Shown piece by piece: positions 8,557-16,959 of a DNA stretch of 25,794 nucleotides (its first letter is position 1; every line of letters begins with the position of its first letter). The notes under the pieces were generated by a model. The model was not told the DNA's origin. It saw only the letters and a program-made list of their open reading frames with translations, and made no database searches. A program made the translations under genes and the position numbers. Source of the stretch: Lentisphaeria bacterium. Its GTDB lineage: Bacteria; Verrucomicrobiota; Lentisphaeria; Victivallales; UBA1829. The DNA lies in assembly GCA_003526375.1 (NCBI GenBank), contig DPDG01000016.1:1-25794 (forward strand), given 5' to 3'.

Positions 8557-9450
8557 ATGTCTGATTTCTCCATCCGAAAACCGCCGGAACCGGTATTGCC
8601 GGCGGGGAGTCCGGTGCCTCCCCCCGGCGGGAAGATTGTCCGTGACGGCGATAAAATCGCGTTTGTCGGCGACTCCATCACCAATTTCGGCAACCGTCCG
8701 GACGGATTCATCCATCTGGTCATGGAGGCTCTGGAACAAGCCGGACTCCGGAATCTCTCCTTCCTTCCGGGAGGAGTCAACGGGGATCGTTCCAATCTGG
8801 TGCTGAAGCGCCTGCCCGGAATTCTCGCGCAGAAACCGGATCTGGTCATTCTCCAGGTCGGCGTCAATGACGTGGGCTGGGGCGAACAGGGAGGAGTCAG
8901 GCTGCCGCAATACAAGACGAATATCCGGAAGATGATCGGGCTATGCCGCAATGCGGGGGCGCGAATACTGCTCGTCACGCCGTCCATGCACTCGGAGAAT
9001 CCGGAAGCGGAAAATAACTGCAGGCTCTCGGCATACTGCGATTTCCTGCGTGCCGAAGCCGCCGGAAAGCGGCTTCCGATTGCAGACTGGAACCGGGAAA
9101 TGCACCGTGTTCTGGCGGAGGGAAAAATCCCGGGCGAATCGGGTCTCCTGCTTACCATTGACCGTTTGCATCTGAATGGTTACGGGAATCTCCATTTGGC
9201 GCGGACGATTCTTGCCTCATCAGGCGTGGAGCAGGAATTGACGGATCGCCTGTCCGCGCAATGGCGCCGGCGTCCTTCCATGGCTCCCGTGCTGAATGCC
9301 TGGTATGATCCGGCGTGGAAGATCAGCATGGAGGATTATGAAATTCTTTTCCGGGCGGCTCATGCCCGGGGGCTTACAGTGGAAGCGCTGATGAAACGGC
9401 TGGTCGACGACCATATTGCCGGGGAGAAGAAAAAAGAGGTTCAAAGATGA
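8557..9450 (+). CDS. SGNH/GDSL-family hydrolase, no signal peptide
   Basis: 297 aa. Block I FVGDSIT gives the catalytic Ser40; block II GGVNGDRS gives the oxyanion Gly; block III GVND gives Asn104; block V DRLHLNGYG gives Asp202 and His205. The set is complete, so it should be an active esterase or lipase-like enzyme. There is no signal peptide or membrane segment, so it probably works in the cytoplasm, for example removing acetyl groups from imported oligosaccharides (inference from the operon). It starts 14 bases after the GH16 stop with AGAGGA upstream, and its last 4 bases overlap the next gene (ATGA). The roughly 70 residues after the SGNH core are not recognised. Confidence 0.9.
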   Translation: MSDFSIRKPPEPVLPAGSPVPPPGGKIVRDGDKIAFVGDSITNFGNRPDGFIHLVMEALEQAGLRNLSFLPGGVNGDRSNLVLKRLPGILAQKPDLVILQVGVNDVGWGEQGGVRLPQYKTNIRKMIGLCRNAGARILLVTPSMHSENPEAENNCRLSAYCDFLRAEAAGKRLPIADWNREMHRVLAEGKIPGESGLLLTIDRLHLNGYGNLHLARTILASSGVEQELTDRLSAQWRRRPSMAPVLNAWYDPAWKISMEDYEILFRAAHARGLTVEALMKRLVDDHIAGEKKKEVQR

Positions 9451-11066
9451 TGCCATTCAAGTTCGGAAAACTGGCGGGAGGATTTCTTGCGCTTGCAGCA
9501 CTGACGGCCGCCGGAGCTCCGGTCAAAGTTCCGGTTCCGGCGGAAAACAACGGGAAAGTGCCGGGCTGGACTATCCGTGCAGACGGCAAGACGGATGTAT
9601 CCGGCGTCGCAGGCGGCTTCCGTTTCCATTCTCCGGAAAAAACCGTCATGGTGTCCGCTTCGGAAAAGTTTCCCGTCGCGGATTTCACCAGAGTGACGAT
9701 CCGCGCGAATTTCAAGGGAACGGGAACAATCCAGCTGGGATTTCATGTTTACGGCAGGAAAGGTTACATCTGCACGTTTCCGGGCAAAAAGCTGAAACTT
9801 GATTCTCCGGATCAGTCCGTTCCATTGGAGTCCGTGCAGTTGCCGGGCGGCTGTTCCGGGGAGAACGCCCCAGGAGACGGCAAACCTTTTTTCGGATTGC
9901 TCTGCGTATATGCGCATCCCGGAACGAAAGGCGAAATTACGGATTTCTCCTATGAGACGGGGAAATATATCCCCGACCCGGAAGCGCCGATTGCTCCGCC
10001 GGGGAAACGCCCGGACGTTCCGCCCATGCAGCATCGCCTGGTTCTGCCTGACACCATTTACGCCGTGGAAGGAGTTGAGATGAACATCTATTTCGACAAT
10101 GTGTTTCTGAGTGTCAATCCGTCCGCCTACGTATTTGACGTGGACTGTCCGAAGGGAAACAATTTCGGCAGGAAATGGAGTTTCACTCCTGCCGGAAACG
10201 ATGTCGGCGTGCATTCCCTGACCCTCCGGGTCATCAGCGATCACGGGATGGCGGCCTGCAAGACCGTCCGGCTCATGGTGGCTCCGGCGGATGCGGGGAA
10301 AGGACGCAGAATTTCCCTGCTGATGGTCGGGGACAGCATTACGGATGTGACCGCATTTCCGAAACGTGTACATTCGCTGTTCCATCAACCCGGCAATCCG
10401 GAGCTGACGATGGTTGGAACCCGTCCGGCTCCGTCCCGCAGCGGTTCCATGGCACATGAGGGATACGCGGGCTGGGCATGGGAGACCTTTCTGCGGAGCG
10501 GGCCGTTTGTTTCCGGCAGAAACGGCGGAACAGAGCTGGATATTCCCGCATACTTTGCAAAATGCAATAACGGCGCCGCACCTGATTTCATTACGTTTCA
10601 GCTTGGAGTGAACGATGTTTTCGGTTCCGACGACTTCCGGATTTACAATGCGCTGCATCATATCGAGCGCAGCATGGAGAGGCTGGTGGATGCGTTCCGC
10701 AAGGCGGCTCCGAATGCTGTGATCGGCATCGGGCTTCCCACGCCGTGCGCATCACAAGACGGCATGGGAAGGGTTTACTGTTGCGGACAGACAAAATTCC
10801 AGTATGCGAAAAACCGTCTTATGCTGAGCCGTATGGTCATGCGCAAATACGGCGGCAGCCAGGATCCGAAAATCCGGGTCATCCCGATGTATCACAATCT
10901 GGACTGCGAATATAATTTCCCGATGCAGGAGTATCCCGTCAATGCGGGGGCAGCGGAAAAGATCAGCATGCCCAGAGACGGGCTTCATCCGGCTCCCGCC
11001 GGCGGCAATCAGCTTGGAGACACGTTTTTCGCATGGTTGAAATGCCATCTGCATGAGGGTGAATAA
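9447..11066 (+). CDS. Secreted SGNH hydrolase with N-terminal jelly-roll-like domain
   Basis: 539 aa with a signal peptide (basic MMPFKFGK, hydrophobic stretch, cleavage near AAG-AP). Residues 26-175 look like a beta-sandwich binding module of the same general type as in the two secreted proteins upstream, but diverged. Residues about 195-280 look Ig-like. Residues 288-538 are an SGNH esterase domain with Ser297 in VGDSITD, Asn389 in GVND, and Asp511/His514 in DGLHP. It is probably a periplasmic or surface acyl-esterase removing O-acetyl groups from the polymer cut by the GH16 enzyme (inference). It shares an ATGA overlap with the preceding SGNH gene, which implies translational coupling. GAGG at 9436-9439 serves ATG 9447 or 9450. 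Confidence 0.9.
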   Translation: MMPFKFGKLAGGFLALAALTAAGAPVKVPVPAENNGKVPGWTIRADGKTDVSGVAGGFRFHSPEKTVMVSASEKFPVADFTRVTIRANFKGTGTIQLGFHVYGRKGYICTFPGKKLKLDSPDQSVPLESVQLPGGCSGENAPGDGKPFFGLLCVYAHPGTKGEITDFSYETGKYIPDPEAPIAPPGKRPDVPPMQHRLVLPDTIYAVEGVEMNIYFDNVFLSVNPSAYVFDVDCPKGNNFGRKWSFTPAGNDVGVHSLTLRVISDHGMAACKTVRLMVAPADAGKGRRISLLMVGDSITDVTAFPKRVHSLFHQPGNPELTMVGTRPAPSRSGSMAHEGYAGWAWETFLRSGPFVSGRNGGTELDIPAYFAKCNNGAAPDFITFQLGVNDVFGSDDFRIYNALHHIERSMERLVDAFRKAAPNAVIGIGLPTPCASQDGMGRVYCCGQTKFQYAKNRLMLSRMVMRKYGGSQDPKIRVIPMYHNLDCEYNFPMQEYPVNAGAAEKISMPRDGLHPAPAGGNQLGDTFFAWLKCHLHEGE

Positions 11067-11099
11067 GTTTCATTTTGAAATCTGAAGAAAGGTTGAGTC

Positions 11100-13052
11100 A
11101 TGAAGACAAAGTATGCGCTCTTTTACGATTTTCACACAAGCACGGTAATTCCCGACGTCGGAAAAAACTTCGATGTTGAAAAATTCACCGACAACCTCAG
11201 GGAATGCGGGATCGATTTTCTGACATGGCATGCACGCTGCAATCAGGGCAATGCCTATTATGATACGAAATACGGTTACCGGCATCCGTCGCTGGAGTTT
11301 GATCTGTTCGGCAGAATCGCCGAATCCTGCCATGGAAAAGGCATCCGGATCAGCGCGTATCTCAACGGGGGCCTCAGCGATGAGGAGCTTCTGCGCAATC
11401 CTTCCTGGATGCGCATTGCCCCCGACGGACATTGCCTCACGAAAGAGCGTCCTTCCGCGGAAATGAGAGCGGCATGTTACAATTCCCCCTATCGCGAACA
11501 CCTCAAGAACATGGTGCGCGAGCTTGCGGAAAACTATCCGGTGGACGGTTTCTTCTTTGACTGCATGGGCGCCTACTACACCTGCATCTGCCCGACCTGC
11601 ACGGCAGAAATGAAGCGCAGAGGAATAGACTTCCGTGACGAAAAAGAGATCACGAAGTTCACCTGCGATTCCATTCTGAAACTGGCGAAGGAACTGCATG
11701 CAGTGATCCGTTCCGTCAATCCCGGACTGTTTTTCTTCCTGAACGGGGCATGGGAAGAGGAAATGATCGGGCTCAATACCCAGCTGGAATGCGAATGCCT
11801 GCCGCCATGTGCGGAACTGGGATACGATTATCTGCCGGTGCAGGCTCATTACCTGCGCACGATTGCGGGAGACAATTCCGTACTCTGCATGACCGGACGT
11901 TTTTATCACTGGGGCGATTTCGGCGGTCTCCGCAAGGAAGAGAGCCTGGAATATGATCTTCTCTACGGACTGGCAAACGGAATGCGGCCGGAAATCAGCG
12001 ATCATTTTCATCCGCGCGGGGACAACTATCCGGAAGTGTTCGACCTGATCCGCAGAACTTATGAAACGGTAAGACAGTATGACCCGTGGTGCCTGGATGC
12101 GGTCAACCGTCCTTCCATCGCGGTGGTTTATGGAAGCGGCGGCTCTGAACTGCGGACGGATGTTTCCCTGAAAGCGGCGGTGCGCATGCTGTCGGAGTTG
12201 AAACTTCAATTCAATGTCGTAACGGAAAAGTCCGCCTGGGATCAGTACGAACTGCTGGTTTTTCCGGACAATGTCCCGTTTTCCGATGAAACGGCACGCC
12301 GCGTCCGGGTTCATCTTGAGCGTGGTGGCTCCGTGATCGCCACAGGCAATTCCGGTCTTGATCCCGAACTGAAAGGTTTCGTAATTGATTCCTGGCCGGT
12401 CATCTATCTTGGCCCCACACCGCACAATCCGCTGTATTACGCGCCGGAAGGACCGTATGCGGAGGGATTACCGCATTTCCCGCTTTCCGTTTATGCATCA
12501 GGAACCGAAGTTCGGGAAGCGGACGGTGCGAAGACGGAAATCTGGAGCGTCAAGCCCTACCATAACCACGAGTGGGACGGCATTCACTCCAACTGGTATA
12601 CGCCGCCGCAGGAAAAAACGAATTCACCGTTCCTGGCATTCAAGGGACGCATTGCCTATTGCAGCGGCAGAATCTTCGAGGGATATTTCAAGCGTTCACC
12701 ATATCAGACGCGGCTTCTGCTCGGAAATATCATCCGCCGTTTTATGCCGAACCCGAAGTTCCGCTCCTTCACACTGCCGAGCTACGCACGCGCATTCGTC
12801 CAGTACAAAGGGGAACAGGAACTTCTGCACGTGCTGGTCTACACGCCTGAACTGCGCGGGCTGTCCGTTGCACTGGAGGAGCGCGGAACTCTGGTGAACA
12901 GCGAACTTTCCATGCGGATTGACGGCAGACCGTTCAGAAAGGTCTATCTCGCCCCGGACCGTCAGGAAATTCCGTTCACGGTGGAAGATGGATACTGCAA
13001 GGTAAACCTGCCGCTGCTGCAAGGCCATGCTCTGCTGGTATTCGAGAAGTGA
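11100..13052 (+). CDS. GHL6-like putative glycoside hydrolase with beta-galactosidase-trimerisation-like domain
   Basis: 650 aa, no signal peptide, so cytoplasmic. The N-terminal about 330 residues follow the hypothetical glycosyl hydrolase family 6 pattern (GHL6, a TIM-barrel family): YDFHTS, then RHP-LEFDL, GIRISAYLN, NPSW, and VDGFFFDCM followed by closely spaced cysteines (155, 162, 164, 167). Asp154 in FFFD is the likely catalytic or metal-near acid. Residues about 340-560 resemble the glutamine-amidotransferase-like trimerisation domain of GH42 beta-galactosidases (LVFPDNVPFSDE, RGGSVIATGNSG). No member activity is known to me. The operon suggests it trims imported oligosaccharides. AAAGG precedes ATG 11100. 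The next gene starts 4 bases after its stop. Confidence 0.82.
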   Translation: MKTKYALFYDFHTSTVIPDVGKNFDVEKFTDNLRECGIDFLTWHARCNQGNAYYDTKYGYRHPSLEFDLFGRIAESCHGKGIRISAYLNGGLSDEELLRNPSWMRIAPDGHCLTKERPSAEMRAACYNSPYREHLKNMVRELAENYPVDGFFFDCMGAYYTCICPTCTAEMKRRGIDFRDEKEITKFTCDSILKLAKELHAVIRSVNPGLFFFLNGAWEEEMIGLNTQLECECLPPCAELGYDYLPVQAHYLRTIAGDNSVLCMTGRFYHWGDFGGLRKEESLEYDLLYGLANGMRPEISDHFHPRGDNYPEVFDLIRRTYETVRQYDPWCLDAVNRPSIAVVYGSGGSELRTDVSLKAAVRMLSELKLQFNVVTEKSAWDQYELLVFPDNVPFSDETARRVRVHLERGGSVIATGNSGLDPELKGFVIDSWPVIYLGPTPHNPLYYAPEGPYAEGLPHFPLSVYASGTEVREADGAKTEIWSVKPYHNHEWDGIHSNWYTPPQEKTNSPFLAFKGRIAYCSGRIFEGYFKRSPYQTRLLLGNIIRRFMPNPKFRSFTLPSYARAFVQYKGEQELLHVLVYTPELRGLSVALEERGTLVNSELSMRIDGRPFRKVYLAPDRQEIPFTVEDGYCKVNLPLLQGHALLVFEK

Positions 13053-13056
13053 AAAA

Positions 13057-15420
13057 ATGAACGAACGCGCACGTGAACGGATCATCAGACGGCAGGACTG
13101 GCGCTGCGAAAACGCCGGGAAAGACTGGCGCGACGGGCTGCTGCTGGGCAACGGCAATCTCGGCGCGGTGGCTTATGCGCCGGGACATCTGGAATGGGTG
13201 TTGAACAAGGTAGACGTGTTTGACCCCACTGTGGAAAAAGCATTGCTGGACAGGAGACTCCCCCATGCGGCTTTTCTGCGCCGCATCGAAAAGATGTCGC
13301 CTAAAAACACCTTGTTCCTGAACGAAGCGGAGGCCGCGCCGGTTTCACGCAAAGCCATCCGCGATACGGTCAGCGCGGGGATACTGCGTCTGAGGTTCTG
13401 GCAGGGAACAGGCTGGAGTTCACCCGCCATGCCGAAAACCGGACAGCATCTCTCCCTGTATGACGGCGAACTCTTCGAAGAGATGAACGCCCATTCGTTC
13501 CATCCTTGCCTGAAGATGTTCATTCCTCATGGTACCGGACTCCTGTGCATACGGATCACCGAGTCCGGCGCACCGGGCAGGATACATATTCTGGAACTGG
13601 TACGCCCCTGCAATGAACAGCTGCCTGCCCCGGAGCGGCACGGAAACGGCAATACGCTGGTCATGAACCAGAGGCTTTTTGACAGCCCCATGTCCTATTC
13701 CGCAGCAGTCCGTATCCTGCCGCACCGCAGTGAAGAACGTGTCCGCTTCGGCAATGCCGGCGAGATGCTTCAGAATGGCGATGCGGATATTCTGGTTTCA
13801 GTCAAAAGCTCAATGGAATGTGCCGATCCCGCATCTGCCGCCATTGCGGAGCTGGACTGGGCGCAAAGCAGAACTTTCGACACTCTGGAAGAGGAAAACA
13901 GGGAGTGGTGGCGCCGATGGTGGAATAAATCCTACGCCGATTTCGGCAGATATAAGAAGATCCAGAAGTATTTCACCTTCAGTCTCTATTCGCTGGCATG
14001 CAACTTCGGACAGGCGCCCATGCCCGGATTGAACGGTCTCTCTTTCGGACCGCTGGACGATGCGGCACCCGGAGTTGCCTATCAGGGATACACACATGAT
14101 CAGAATGCCCAGATTCCGGCGATGGCTCTCCTCCCTTCCGGCAGGGCGGAGCTGATCGGCGTTCTTGCCGATACTTACTGGAACGTCCGTCATACACTGC
14201 GCCGGGAAACCAGAAAACTTTTCGGATGCGCCGGTATTTTTCTGCCGCTGACCATGAATCAGCTGGGGCTGGAGTATCCAGTGCTTTCCTATCGTTACAC
14301 CTTGTGCGGCAGCGCCTATACAGGCATGGTGCTTGCCAGGGCCTGGCAATATTCCCGGGATGTGACGCTTCTCCGGAAAAAGATTTACCCGCTTCTGCGC
14401 GAACTGGCGATATTTTATATGGGAATCATGAGAAAGGGAGAAGACAACAGATACCATCTGGACTGGAGCGTCCCCCCGGAGATATTTACCCTGACCCGTG
14501 ATGACAGTGCAACCATGTCCATGCTGAAGACGGTATTGGAGACACTGGTGGAAGCGGCGGCGCTTCTGAAACGGGATAGAAAATACCTTTCATTGTGGCG
14601 GGATATTCTGGAAAACTATCCGGAGACATGCAAGACTCCGGAGGGGGCCTACTGGTGCGGGCCGGACATCCCTTTCGACCATTACTTTTTCGGGGGGCAT
14701 CTCTGGTATCCCTTTTTCCCTGCCGGAGTGGATCATGACCGGAATGCCGCACTTAAAACCCTGGAGCTGATAGAAACTCAGTCGGTGGAACGTTCCTATG
14801 CCGACCATACCGGCGAGTGGCACCCGAACCATGAGTGGAGCATGTTCCTGACCGTCAGCGCCCATCTGCGGCTGGGAGACCGGCAGGGCGGCTGGCATGG
14901 GCTGGAACGTTTTCTGGAACTCTTTGCCAAGGAGAACGGACTTTTCACCCATGATCCCATACTGATCTGCGATCCGGCGGAATCGGAGGAGAATGAAAGA
15001 CGCTGCGCCGGTAAATTAACGACAGAGCGGAAATTCTGTGACGGAACACTTCTGACGCCGGACAATCCCGAAGTCCCGAAGCCGATGTGCGTTACCGCCA
15101 ACCGTGACGCCAAACGTCTTGCTCCGGCGGTACAGGAAGGCAGCTCCTCTTTCCTCTGCATGGCCTGCGAAGCTCTTTTGCAGAGTCATGGCGGGGAGAT
15201 ACGGCTGTTTCCCGGAGTGCCCGAAGATTTTTCCGGATCGTTCAGCAGACTGATTGCCGAGGGCGGTTTTACCGTTTCCGCGATAATGCGCAAAGGACGG
15301 TTGATCCGGGCGGAAATCACCGCAGGCCGGGATGGAATGTGCCGGGTTCGGCCCGCCCCCGGAACAATACGGGAAAAGTATCTGCGGAAGAATGAAACAA
15401 TGAAAATAAGAGGAATTTAA
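13057..15420 (+). CDS. GH95-like (alpha/alpha)6-barrel glycoside hydrolase
   Basis: 787 aa from ATG 13057; a longer in-frame start at 13027 lies inside the preceding gene. It has no signal peptide. The N-terminus has the GH95 hallmark DGLLLGNGNLGAVAY (GNG at 31-33), followed by the beta-sandwich domain with LNKVDVF. The barrel contains a PPE motif with Glu475 at the place of the GH95 general acid. The usual GH95 N-I-N-T motif, whose Asn residues help activate water, is replaced by H-D-Q-N at 347-350, and the conserved late Asp region is altered too. It is therefore a divergent GH95 relative. GH95 members are alpha-L-fucosidases or alpha-L-galactosidases; this one may use another sugar. It probably acts in the cytoplasm on products made outside. 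Confidence 0.8.
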   Translation: MNERARERIIRRQDWRCENAGKDWRDGLLLGNGNLGAVAYAPGHLEWVLNKVDVFDPTVEKALLDRRLPHAAFLRRIEKMSPKNTLFLNEAEAAPVSRKAIRDTVSAGILRLRFWQGTGWSSPAMPKTGQHLSLYDGELFEEMNAHSFHPCLKMFIPHGTGLLCIRITESGAPGRIHILELVRPCNEQLPAPERHGNGNTLVMNQRLFDSPMSYSAAVRILPHRSEERVRFGNAGEMLQNGDADILVSVKSSMECADPASAAIAELDWAQSRTFDTLEEENREWWRRWWNKSYADFGRYKKIQKYFTFSLYSLACNFGQAPMPGLNGLSFGPLDDAAPGVAYQGYTHDQNAQIPAMALLPSGRAELIGVLADTYWNVRHTLRRETRKLFGCAGIFLPLTMNQLGLEYPVLSYRYTLCGSAYTGMVLARAWQYSRDVTLLRKKIYPLLRELAIFYMGIMRKGEDNRYHLDWSVPPEIFTLTRDDSATMSMLKTVLETLVEAAALLKRDRKYLSLWRDILENYPETCKTPEGAYWCGPDIPFDHYFFGGHLWYPFFPAGVDHDRNAALKTLELIETQSVERSYADHTGEWHPNHEWSMFLTVSAHLRLGDRQGGWHGLERFLELFAKENGLFTHDPILICDPAESEENERRCAGKLTTERKFCDGTLLTPDNPEVPKPMCVTANRDAKRLAPAVQEGSSSFLCMACEALLQSHGGEIRLFPGVPEDFSGSFSRLIAEGGFTVSAIMRKGRLIRAEITAGRDGMCRVRPAPGTIREKYLRKNETMKIRGI

Positions 15421-15422
15421 AT

Positions 15423-15512
15423 ATGGAAGCGAAAAAGATTTACTCCGTGGGTACCTTGCGGTACAAATTACCGCAATTGCTGACCGTTTCCGTAGTTATG
15501 CTGTTTTCTTAA
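15423..15512 (+). pseudogene. MFS transporter, N-terminal 29 codons only
   Basis: An ATG two bases after the GH95-like stop opens a 29-codon frame with the segment IYSVGTLRYKLPQLLTVSVV, followed by MLFS and TAA. The SVGTLRY block and the start of a hydrophobic helix are what I expect at the beginning of MFS permeases found at the end of Lentisphaerota and Verrucomicrobiota sugar operons. Homology stops within the first transmembrane helix and decayed IS4-type sequence follows, so the gene appears cut by insertion and deletion. The remainder is not found elsewhere in the window. Identification rests on a short stretch. Confidence 0.5.
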
Positions 15513-15722
15513 GTCTGATGCACTACAATCTGACTCCGAATGTGAAACTAGGTCTGCCAGCCAAAATACTGCTTACTTAATGCTTGAAAGATTATTGATT
15601 TCATGTTATATTATCTTCATAGACAACCGAAGATTCGAAATGGCTTATTATGTTATTTACCTTTCGTTGTAATCAAGCATTTTGTTGCAAGAGATTTTGT
15701 GTTGCATTTTTGAGGACTTTGA
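15513..15722. other. Junction sequence between transporter stub and IS4 remnant
   Basis: About 210 bp with no credible gene. It begins at the break in the transporter and leads into the decayed IS4 transposase. It is AT-rich from about 15585. It should contain the left end of the element, but no terminal repeat or target duplication could be defined. Confidence 0.4.
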
Positions 15723-16611
15723 GTGGCTGAAGATAAAAAGGCCTTGCGGCGAGAGGCGAGATATCAAACGGCGAGGAGGAATTTCACGTGCCAGGAGCCG
15801 TTTTGGGGACAAGGCAATGTTTGTTCGAGGATGTGTAAATCCATGACCCTGTCGGATATCATTGACGCCTTTTATCGGAGATGGCGTTTGATGGCAATCG
15901 ACGGCACAACCTTTGATTTTCCGGATGAGCAAAGAAGTCATGATTTTTGGGTCCGTCCACCATAATCCTGCGGGAAAACCGCCCGCAATTGCGCATGATA
16001 AGCTTTACTTGAAATCGGCATACGCGCGATTATCAGTGCGGTCTATAGGTCTCTCAAGGCAAACAACTTTTTCCGCTCCTGCAAAAGGATATGCTGCTAC
16101 TTGCTGATCGCGGCTTTGGTTGCTATCCGTTCTTTTCCGAATGCATCAAAACTGGCGCATCGTTAGCGTTTCAAGTCCATGGCAATATGAAATTTGCAAA
16201 AGGAAAAAAATCTGCCGGATGTTTTTTAAAGTATGTTTTGTCCTGGCGTGGAACAACGCAGGAAAAACAATGGCATTCCTGTTCGAGTCATTAAATATGC
16301 CATCAAAGACACCAGCGAAAAATATCGCTTGATAACCAGTATTTTAAGTGGAAAACGCTTCGGTTTCGGAACTTGCGGCTCTCTATCGCAAGCGCAGGGA
16401 GATCGAATTGACTTATGATGAATCGAAGAATTATCTAAAGCTGCCGGGAGCCGCCTTGCAAAGCAAAAAATCGGAATTGATTATACAGAAATTGTTTGGA
16501 TATCTATTTGCACACTATACGACTCGCAGCTTAATACATTAAGCCGCACGGAAAAATATGGTCAATCCAAACCGGCTTTCCTTTATCAATGCGCTACGAG
16601 TTCTGTACTGA
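15723..16611 (+). pseudogene. Decayed IS4-family transposase (second, different IS4 type)
   Basis: Pieces of one transposase appear in order in changing frames: ARSRFG near 15800; RLMAIDGTTFDFPDEQ (first catalytic Asp) about 15885-15930; EIGIRAIISA near 16015; MLLLADRGF (second Asp) at 16091; IPVRVIKYAIKDT near 16280; SELAALYRKRREIELTYDESK near 16360-16430, which fits Y-x2-R-x3-E-x6-K with the catalytic Glu; and finally VNPNRLSFINALRVLY ending with TGA at 16609-16611. At least five frameshifts separate them and the first 100 or so residues are missing. It is a dead copy, different from the IS4 gene at the start of the window. It occupies the site where the MFS gene was lost. Confidence 0.85.
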
Positions 16612-16881
16612 AAAATCACTGCTGCTCATTTTCCCCCTCAAAGCTACAGAAAGAAGAACTTTTATATCTTCTTTACTCAGATTTTCCTGTATGAATTCAG
16701 AAATATTTGCCCCTGTGTGAGATCCCCGTCTGCGTAGAGCAAGCCTGCAAGGTGCTTTTTTCATAAGGTCTTGTCTTCACTGATAATACTGCACTGAGCT
16801 CAAACAGGAAGATTGAGATGAGTATTTTCGAGAGTGACAGGACTGTAATGTAAAAATATGGTTAAAATTAATATTTGTATC
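16612..16881. other. Non-coding spacer after the IS4 remnant
   Basis: Together with the promoter region this gives about 350 bp without a supported gene. It should hold the right end of the decayed element, but I see no clear terminal repeat. The last 100 bases become very AT-rich before the gntR promoter. Confidence 0.4.
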
Positions 16882-16910
16882 TTGAAAATTCAGAGAATAT
16901 AGTATATAAT
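16882..16910 (+). promoter_or_regulatory. Probable sigma70-type promoter of the gntR operon
   Basis: TTGAAA at 16882-16887 and a perfect TATAAT at 16905-16910 are spaced by 17 bases, the optimal distance. The start point would fall near 16917, about 43 bases before the gntR ATG. This is the clearest promoter-like sequence in the window. Confidence 0.65.
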
Positions 16911-16918
16911 TAATAAAC

Positions 16919-16934
16919 AATGATTCAATGATTC
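16919..16934. repeat. Tandem octamer just downstream of the gntR -10 box
   Basis: AATGATTC occurs twice head to tail, at 16919-16926 and 16927-16934, right at the predicted transcription start. This is a good position for a repressor site, so it may be the binding site of the GntR-type protein encoded next. A chance repeat in AT-rich DNA is possible. Confidence 0.4.
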
Positions 16935-16959
16935 GCTTTTAATGTTATGAGGTTATTCC

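Noticed and set aside
11070..12425. 451-codon minus-strand frame opposite the GHL6-like gene
   Set aside because: The plus strand matches a known family throughout. The antisense frame lacks motifs and a ribosome binding site.
16594..16764. 56-codon minus-strand frame (start 16764) overlapping the 3' end of the IS4 remnant
   Set aside because: It reads plausibly as a small basic protein, but it has no Shine-Dalgarno sequence, no recognised family, and its 3' part is antisense to recognisable transposase codons.
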